A stretch of DNA of 34,094 nt, from positions 1 to 34,094 of the IMG/VR virus record IMGVR_UViG_3300017772_000053; one strand, given 5' to 3'. Numbering within the stretch: the stretch's first letter is position 1; each line of letters starts with the position of its first letter. Of the stretch, positions 29,245 to 34,094 are shown one piece after another. The notes beneath the pieces are model-generated. The model searched no databases. It was not told where the DNA came from and saw only the letters and a program-made list of their open reading frames with translations. The position numbers were made by a program, and so were the translations under genes. Origin of the DNA: a virus.

Positions 29245-31396
29245 TTAATCCTTTTAATTGCTCATCAAGTAAATTACCAGCTTTTTGAGCCTGTTCTAAT
29301 ATTTTGTTATTACCAGACATCATTAACTTATCTAAATCCGCATCGGCTTTAATTTTTGCCGTATCAAGTTGTGTATTATATTTTAAAGCCATTTCTTTTA
29401 GCTTCGCTTCAAAATCTAACATCATATCTTGTTGCTTTTGTTGTAATTCTCTATTTTGCAATTCTAATTCCGCCATTTTTCGTTTTTCTTCGGAAGAAAT
29501 TCTTGTAAATTCTATTTTTTCTATTGGAGTTAAAGGCGGTGGTTGTGGCGGAGGCATTTGTTGTTTGCCAATATCTGGATTTACAAAGAAAGCGTCCACA
29601 TTTTTTAATCCTGCGTTTTCTATAATCTTGGATAAAGTGTTATACATATTTTTTAGCGTAACCATTGGCATCTCTTTTCCGCCTTGTAGGTTGAACGCTT
29701 GTAATTGTCTTTCCAAAATACTATTAAGCATAATAACTTGTTGTTCTTTAGAACCTGTTCCTAATCCAACAACAACATTTATATTAAATTTGTCTTTCCA
29801 TTCGGTAGGTTTAATAGGAATATAATTATTATTAAGTTCTATAATTTGTTCTTTGTCTTGATACTTAACCATTAGTTCAAAAATTTTATTAAATAAATCT
29901 TTAACTCCTGTTTCCGCAAATATTCTAGCAATTAATTCGGAACGCATTTGTGTTTGTGTCATTAACGCATTTACACCTGTTGCTGTTTTAGAATTTAAAG
30001 CGTTAGCGTCTAAACCTTGTGCGGATTTTGTAATTCCAGTTCTAGCTTCTCTAACGGTGTCTAAATAACTTAATAATGGGAACGCTTGTTGTGAAATTGG
30101 TTGTGCTTGAAGCGGTTGCATAACTTGATTAGGCGGTTGTTTTGTTCTAACGACACCACCTGGTCTTGTTGTAAGTAAGTCGTCCATATTGACCATTCCG
30201 TCCATAACGGCAACTCTATTATTATTAGTTAAATACATATTATCTAAAAGTTGACGCATAACAGTAGATTTCATTAATTGTATATCTTCAACTAATTCGG
30301 AAATACTTCTTCCGTAAAATCTATGGGGCATTGGTATTGGTGTAACAGTTACAAACGGTGCGGAGTCGCATGGCATATTTTCTAATATGTGGCTTCCGTC
30401 TCCAGCACAGATTACTTTTCTTAATTCGGCAATTCCATCTCCATCATAATCAAATCTAATATAAGATTCATATACTAAAACTTTTTCGGTAGATTTATCG
30501 GTAGGTTCGTCTTGGAAGTAACCATCAATATTTCTATCTCTAGCTTCTTCTTCCATTGTAAAATTTTCATCTTCATTTCTTGGAAGTTCCATAACTTCAT
30601 CATAATCAAATCCCATTTCAATTAATTGTGATCTAGTTAGATAAACTTTATGTGCTACAAAATTTGCGTCTTGAATTGTTTTAGCCGATCTATCTATTAA
30701 AAATTCTTCAGGCGGTACGCTTTCTATTTTTACTTTGCCAGACTTTCTAATTCTTTTAATCTTGCAATTATATAAAACAGGTTTTGGAAATTTTATTTCG
30801 GAAATATCAACGCCTTGCATTTCGGCTTGTTGCTTGGCTACTTCTTGTTGTTCTTTAACAACTTCGTCAACTATTTCTTCTTCTTCAACTAATTCAATTT
30901 CATCTTTAGTATCTTCTAAAGCATCTTTTTCCGCTGGAGTTAAATTTTTATAAGTTTCATGTTCAACGCTTTCGTTTTCATCCCAATAAATTTTTAAAAA
31001 ACCATTCTTTTCAATTAATGCGTCTTTAAAAAAATTATATAAAAGCGTAAAGCCATCGTTTTGTTTGTAGAATACATGATTTAAATATGCCGTAGCTTGT
31101 TCGCTTAATGGAACATCTTCCGCTGTAACAGGATCGCAACGAACCACTTTATCGGAAGCGGTAAAAACTCTTAAAAGGTTCGGCAAGATACTTTCAATCG
31201 TATCGGAAACATCGGTACTTACTACTTGGCTTCTTCCGTCTATTTCCGTTCCAAGTTTATCGCCTAAATAATATTCAATAGATTTTCTTCTTGACTCCGA
31301 TAATTCGCCACCTAAATAACCTATGCTATTTCTAACTTGGTTAGTTAAGATTGCTTTTAATTCTATATCGGAAAGTTCTTTATTTTTTTTTGCCAT
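29168..31396 (-). CDS. Portal protein (P22-like)
   Basis: The 742-residue product has the typical beginning (YLGGELSESRRKSIEYYLGD, VVSTDVSDTIESILPNLLRV), a central wing and helix region with FYGRSISELVEDIQLMKST and the DQNNRVAV-like stretch around LDNMYLTNNNRVAVMDG, and GITKSAQGLDANALNSKTAT. The tail end is a long coiled coil rich in Gln, matching the barrel of P22-like portals. It forms the twelve-part channel at one capsid vertex that terminase docks on. An acidic insert (VEEEEIVDEVVKEQQEVAKQ, about 173-192) is notable. ATG follows the terminase stop almost directly. Confidence 0.9.
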   Translation of the reverse strand: MAKKNKELSDIELKAILTNQVRNSIGYLGGELSESRRKSIEYYLGDKLGTEIDGRSQVVSTDVSDTIESILPNLLRVFTASDKVVRCDPVTAEDVPLSEQATAYLNHVFYKQNDGFTLLYNFFKDALIEKNGFLKIYWDENESVEHETYKNLTPAEKDALEDTKDEIELVEEEEIVDEVVKEQQEVAKQQAEMQGVDISEIKFPKPVLYNCKIKRIRKSGKVKIESVPPEEFLIDRSAKTIQDANFVAHKVYLTRSQLIEMGFDYDEVMELPRNEDENFTMEEEARDRNIDGYFQDEPTDKSTEKVLVYESYIRFDYDGDGIAELRKVICAGDGSHILENMPCDSAPFVTVTPIPMPHRFYGRSISELVEDIQLMKSTVMRQLLDNMYLTNNNRVAVMDGMVNMDDLLTTRPGGVVRTKQPPNQVMQPLQAQPISQQAFPLLSYLDTVREARTGITKSAQGLDANALNSKTATGVNALMTQTQMRSELIARIFAETGVKDLFNKIFELMVKYQDKEQIIELNNNYIPIKPTEWKDKFNINVVVGLGTGSKEQQVIMLNSILERQLQAFNLQGGKEMPMVTLKNMYNTLSKIIENAGLKNVDAFFVNPDIGKQQMPPPQPPPLTPIEKIEFTRISSEEKRKMAELELQNRELQQKQQDMMLDFEAKLKEMALKYNTQLDTAKIKADADLDKLMMSGNNKILEQAQKAGNLLDEQLKGLNGNQRPNPEGSGSQPIQSGETNIRE

Positions 31397-31397
31397 A

Positions 31398-32669
31398 TTA
31401 AACTATGTAGCTTGTATCTACCTTTATTGGTTTTTTCCAGTCGCTTCTATCTATTGGTTCGGTAACTGCACCATACCTTATCGAATCGCAAAAATGTGAT
31501 GCCCAGTTGTGTAAGGGTTTATTACGAAAACAATTATTTTTTTCATCCCATCGCTTACAATAGCTTTTTAACGCTTCTATAAGTTTTTTGCAATTACTTT
31601 TATGAAAATAACAATTAGGCAACATTCTTCTTACTTGCTCTATTCCATCTTCTACACCAAGTTTTGGTGCGATTTCAAATTCCATCCCCATCTCTTTGGC
31701 GGACTCCCATCTTGATTTATTCGTTCCTATTTCTCTAACCCTTATATCATGGGGGGCGATATGTTTATCGTAGGTATAAGGTTTATCGTCAATTACATTA
31801 AAATAGTGTTCTAATCCCTCACTAGAATTTTCGTAGCAATCAATTATCCTAATTTCGCCATTTGGTCGCCTTTGTGCAAAAGTTATAACGGTGCTATCAT
31901 TCATCCCTAAATCCCACCAAGTTTCTACTGGGATAGATAAGTCTATTTCAAAATCGGTTATCTTTTTATTCTTATCTAATTCTTCAACTATACCGCCATA
32001 ATAAGAACCGCTAATTCCAGCTTGGAATGAACATTCAAATTCTTGATCGTAACTTTCAGGCGACATGGATAGCTTGGCAGCGTCTAGTTCGTCTTTGGGT
32101 ATTATCTTTGTTTGACTAGCTTTAAAAACACAAGTGAACCAATCTTTTTGTGTTTTAGACTTTTCATGTAAATCAAAAAACCAATTCCGACCCATCGGTG
32201 TGCCGATAAAAATTGCAAAGCCTTTTCGGTCTGATAAGCAAGGGCGTAAAATTGTGTCAAATAAATCTGGACTAATATTTTGGGTTTCATCTACGATAAC
32301 TCCGTCAAAGTATTGTCCTCTTATGGCACTACTATTTTCAGCTCCTATTATTTGAATACGGCTATTATTGACGGAGAAATCTACCCTTAATTCTGATTCA
32401 TTCCATTTAACACCTGGAATTGTGGCGGAAAATTGTTTCATGTAATCCCAAGCTGTGCTTTTCCCTTGCAATCTATAAGGCGATATAAAGGCATATCTTG
32501 GATATAGATTTTTATTTGTTAGGGCAGCTTTAATTAAATGGTTTATTGCAAACACAGTTTTACCGCCTCTTCTATGAACGATAATAACATTAAATCGGTT
32601 CACATCACATTTTTTGTGCAAAAATTTTTGTATTTCTCTAGGATTGTATGGAATAACGATTTGTTTCAT
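31398..32669 (-). CDS. terL: Terminase large subunit
   Basis: The 423-residue product carries the packaging ATPase motifs: Walker A HRRGGKT (residues 32-38), Walker B GVIVDE (123-128) and the coupling motif FIGTP (154-158). The nuclease part shows WWDLGMNDST (D253), IRIIDCYE (D277) and HIAPHD (D308), the acidic metal sites of the RNase-H-like domain. It cuts concatemers and drives DNA into the head through the portal. Length and domain order fit a normal TerL. The small gene at 32702-32893 lies 32 bases before it. Confidence 0.97.
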   Translation of the reverse strand: MKQIVIPYNPREIQKFLHKKCDVNRFNVIIVHRRGGKTVFAINHLIKAALTNKNLYPRYAFISPYRLQGKSTAWDYMKQFSATIPGVKWNESELRVDFSVNNSRIQIIGAENSSAIRGQYFDGVIVDETQNISPDLFDTILRPCLSDRKGFAIFIGTPMGRNWFFDLHEKSKTQKDWFTCVFKASQTKIIPKDELDAAKLSMSPESYDQEFECSFQAGISGSYYGGIVEELDKNKKITDFEIDLSIPVETWWDLGMNDSTVITFAQRRPNGEIRIIDCYENSSEGLEHYFNVIDDKPYTYDKHIAPHDIRVREIGTNKSRWESAKEMGMEFEIAPKLGVEDGIEQVRRMLPNCYFHKSNCKKLIEALKSYCKRWDEKNNCFRNKPLHNWASHFCDSIRYGAVTEPIDRSDWKKPIKVDTSYIV

Positions 32670-32701
32670 ATTAAAACAAAACCCCCCTCTTTAGAATCTT
32701 T

Positions 32702-32893
32702 CTAATGTAAAGTAAAATTTTGTTGGCTATCATAAACTTTGGGTTCTTCTACAAATTGGTCTTGCAAAAACTTTGAAAAATCTATTGCTTCGTCATTGTC
32801 GGAAAAACCTTGAAAATGAGAAATTACAATTGGTTCGCCTGTTTCTTTATCCTTAATTATAAAAATTATTGTTTTCAATATAAGATCATCCAT
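32702..32893 (-). CDS. Small hypothetical protein before terL
   Basis: The 63-residue product (LKTIIFIIKDKETGEPIVIS...) is two strands and a helix (FSDNDEAIDFSKFLQDQF). No ribosome site stands out near ATG 32893. It is the first gene after the long repeat-rich gap and precedes terL. No family recognised. Confidence 0.5.
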   Translation of the reverse strand: MDDLILKTIIFIIKDKETGEPIVISHFQGFSDNDEAIDFSKFLQDQFVEEPKVYDSQQNFTLH

Positions 32894-33219
32894 TTTATTT
32901 GTTTATACCATCCATTCATTTTTACCAAGACGACATTCGCAAAATTGGGTATCGGCTCTAAAAAACCCCCTTGAATCTGTCGTTCAAAGCAAAAAAGCCT
33001 TATTTTTTAGTAACGATAACTTATGGATTATCAATAGTAATACTTCCGATAATTCAGCGTTATCAAACCTTTTGCATTTGTTCTTCTTTTGTTCTTTTTT
33101 TGCTCACATATAACTAATTATCTTTTTATGTGTTAAAAATGCCACAAACCTAATAAAACCAATACTTTTAGTGTTGTAAATATATCACAAAGCATAAATA
33201 TTGTGATATTTTTGCAACA
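32894..33219. other. 326-base non-coding gap between terS and terL genes, rich in inverted repeats
   Basis: No reading frame above about 15 codons with good signals is visible on either strand. It holds two related elements, GATAA-8 bases-TTATC (33015-33032) and GATAA-7 bases-TTATC (33048-33064), a long perfect inverted repeat at 33182-33209, and C- or T-runs around 32961-33007. It does not look like a tRNA. Candidates: control region for the late unit, a non-coding RNA, or the packaging start site. None can be proved from sequence alone. Confidence 0.55.
33182..33209. promoter_or_regulatory. Perfect 9-base inverted repeat (operator or hairpin)
   Basis: ATATCACAA (33182-33190) and TTGTGATAT (33201-33209) with a ten-base spacer. 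On the plus strand it is followed by TTTTTG; on the minus strand it lies 11 bases past the terS stop. Two half-sites 19 bases apart would also suit a dimeric regulator. Either reading is inference. Confidence 0.55.
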
Positions 33220-33642
33220 TTATGACTGCCAACTAATGTTAATTGGTGCTTTATCGTCACCTTTTAATGTTATTTCTGCAGCTTTTCCATACTTTTTAGA
33301 ACTTATTTTAGATGCAGACCATTGTGAACTAGCTACAATAATTTTATAAAGATTAACTAAATTCTGCCCTGCCTTTCCATCTATTTCGCCTGATTCTATT
33401 TTAGCTTCTAATTCTAATCGTTTATCTTTTAAGTTACTTAATTCTAAATCTATCGCTAGTTCTTTTGCCTTTTGGTATCTATCCATCAATTCATTTGAAC
33501 TAACTAATTCTTTTCGGAAACTAGCCCAAGTATAATCAATTTCTTCTTTTTCAAATACTTGCCGAATCGTTAGACCATCGGCAATAAGCTCTAAAATTCT
33601 TTCGGCTAATCTTGGGTTTAGTTTTCTTTTTCGTCCTGCCAT
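33220..33642 (-). CDS. terS: Terminase small subunit (Sf6-like)
   Basis: The 140-residue product has an N-terminal helix-turn-helix region (ERILELIADGLTIRQVFEKE, then YTWASFRKELVSSNELMDRY), a helical middle for oligomerisation, and the C-terminal part SQWSASKISSKKYGKAAEIT ending INISW. The 'W.asKl.pKKYG.k.e..l.gd...pi.i.w' end is typical of Sf6-like small terminases, which mark phage DNA for packaging. AAAGGA precedes the ATG. It lies before the gap and terL. Confidence 0.85.
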   Translation of the reverse strand: MAGRKRKLNPRLAERILELIADGLTIRQVFEKEEIDYTWASFRKELVSSNELMDRYQKAKELAIDLELSNLKDKRLELEAKIESGEIDGKAGQNLVNLYKIIVASSQWSASKISSKKYGKAAEITLKGDDKAPINISWQS

Positions 33643-33660
33643 AATTTTTAATCCTTTAGG

Positions 33661-33706
33661 GGTGGAGGCGGTTATAGAAAGAAAGGGAAAAAGACCGCCT
33701 CACACC
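33661..33706. promoter_or_regulatory. Large hairpin in the 5' region of terS
   Basis: GGTG-GAGGCGGT (33661-33672) pairs with ACCGCCTC-A-CACC (33694-33706): 12 pairs with one bulge, loop of 21 purines or Ts. It lies 19 bases before the terS ATG on the minus strand and could shape translation or act as an attenuator. No U-tract follows on the minus strand. Confidence 0.55.
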
Positions 33707-33707
33707 A

Positions 33708-33717
33708 AGTGTACACT
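33708..33717. promoter_or_regulatory. AGTGTACACT palindrome
   Basis: A perfect ten-base palindrome between the terminator-like hairpin at 33725-33748 and the large hairpin at 33661-33706. It may be a binding site of a phage regulator at the late promoter; unproven. Confidence 0.4.
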
Positions 33718-33724
33718 AATAAAA

Positions 33725-33748
33725 ACTAGCTAAAAGGGTTTCGCTAGT
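33725..33748 (-). terminator. Rho-independent-like terminator of the 33780-34085 gene
   Basis: On the minus strand ACTAGC and GCTAGT form a six-pair stem (33743-33748 with 33725-33730) around a small inner AAA/TTT stem, followed by TTTTT (33725-33721). It lies 32 bases after the stop of the preceding gene. Confidence 0.6.
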
Positions 33749-33779
33749 AGTTAAAATATTTATCATACTAAATATAGTA

Positions 33780-34085
33780 TTACCAATCAAAAATCGTTTT
33801 AGGCTTACGAAATGTTCTAGTATCGTTTGTAATGGGATTCTTCTTAATAACGCCTTTTTCTAGTAGCTTATCTATAAATAATTCTACGGAAAAAGAACCC
33901 CAGCATTCCCTTTCCCAAATCCACACCATTTGATTTACGGACAATAATCCGTTTTGAAATTCATTATTTAATTGAATTATAATTTCTAGCTTTTCTTCTT
34001 TAGTGTAATCGTTGAACTTTCTATGCTGTAATGGTTTTCCTTTATAAGTATAGGCAAGGGGGGTTATAGTCGAATCATTGGACAT
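33780..34085 (-). CDS. Hypothetical protein upstream of terminase genes
   Basis: The 101-residue product starts with a short beta-like part (TITPLAYTYKGKPLQHRKF), a helical middle (EEKLEIIIQLNNEFQNGLL) and WIWERECWGSFSVELFIDKL. A terminator-like hairpin isolates it from terS downstream. Its start is nine bases from the window edge and lacks a visible Shine-Dalgarno, so a longer start beyond the window is possible. No family recognised. Confidence 0.55.
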   Translation of the reverse strand: MSNDSTITPLAYTYKGKPLQHRKFNDYTKEEKLEIIIQLNNEFQNGLLSVNQMVWIWERECWGSFSVELFIDKLLEKGVIKKNPITNDTRTFRKPKTIFDW

Positions 34086-34094
34086 TTAAGTTAT

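Noticed and set aside
29304-29825. 173-residue plus-strand frame
   Set aside because: Antisense of the portal gene; Cys/Phe/Ser-rich composition typical of a shadow frame.
32894-33219. tRNA gene in the non-coding gap
   Set aside because: No cloverleaf with acceptor and T-loop consensus could be found on either strand.
1-34094. Window as a closed circular genome
   Set aside because: Joining the ends places a TAA in the frame of the left methyltransferase with no start, so the window is a partial or differently bounded sequence.
1-34094. CRISPR array or insertion sequence
   Set aside because: No regularly spaced repeats with spacers and no transposase-like frame or terminal inverted repeats were seen.

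Overview
The window looks like most of the genome of a small, AT-rich, podovirus-like marine phage. The gene set and many small protein families (a 'PYGKGTYGSKRGRPP' mini-protein, a 'WKDEF' holin, a SU10-type capsid protein, a LamG/SPRY/DUF7483 adhesin set) recall marine phages, especially pelagiphages (SAR11 phages) of the HTVC010P kind. The host is an inference from AT-richness and family resemblance, not something the sequence proves. No integrase, RNA polymerase, DNA polymerase, tRNA or CRISPR array is visible.

Two convergent arms meet at about 6,530-6,552 in a short hairpin with a GAAA loop. The plus-strand (early-type) arm, 1-6,523, holds a DNA methyltransferase cut by the left edge, a single-strand annealing protein and an SSB-like protein with an acidic C-terminal tip. 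It also has a MazG-like/DUF6378-like protein, a stand-alone LexA-type winged helix, an XRE/Cro-type repressor and a PD-(D/E)XK exonuclease. That nuclease appears as two separate reading frames about 2.6 kb apart (2324-2581 and 5205-5837), with the recombination and regulator genes between them. Embedded in reverse orientation at 1006-2211 is a three-gene island: a small zinc-ribbon-like protein, an MT-A70 adenine methyltransferase and a nuclease-fold-like protein.

The minus-strand (late) arm, read from about 34,085 down to 6,552, is the packaging, head, tail and lysis module. In transcription order: small hypothetical, TerS, a 326-base gap rich in inverted repeats, a small gene, TerL, portal, small overlapping gene, scaffold, major capsid protein, a strong hairpin, and two beta-type head proteins. 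A basic mini-protein, tail adaptor and nozzle, a large tail fibre, several fibre/adhesin genes, a GNAT acetyltransferase and four probable injection/virion proteins follow. After these come a resolvase-like nuclease, a run of small membrane proteins, the holin, an M15 peptidase endolysin and a cluster of tiny lysine-rich proteins, one with an AT-hook-like core.

Genes are tightly packed, usually with overlapping stop and start codons. Several genes below 60 residues (3 or more membrane peptides and several basic peptides) were added by reading the gaps. The ends of the window do not join into a circle that keeps the left methyltransferase open, so at least part of the genome lies outside.
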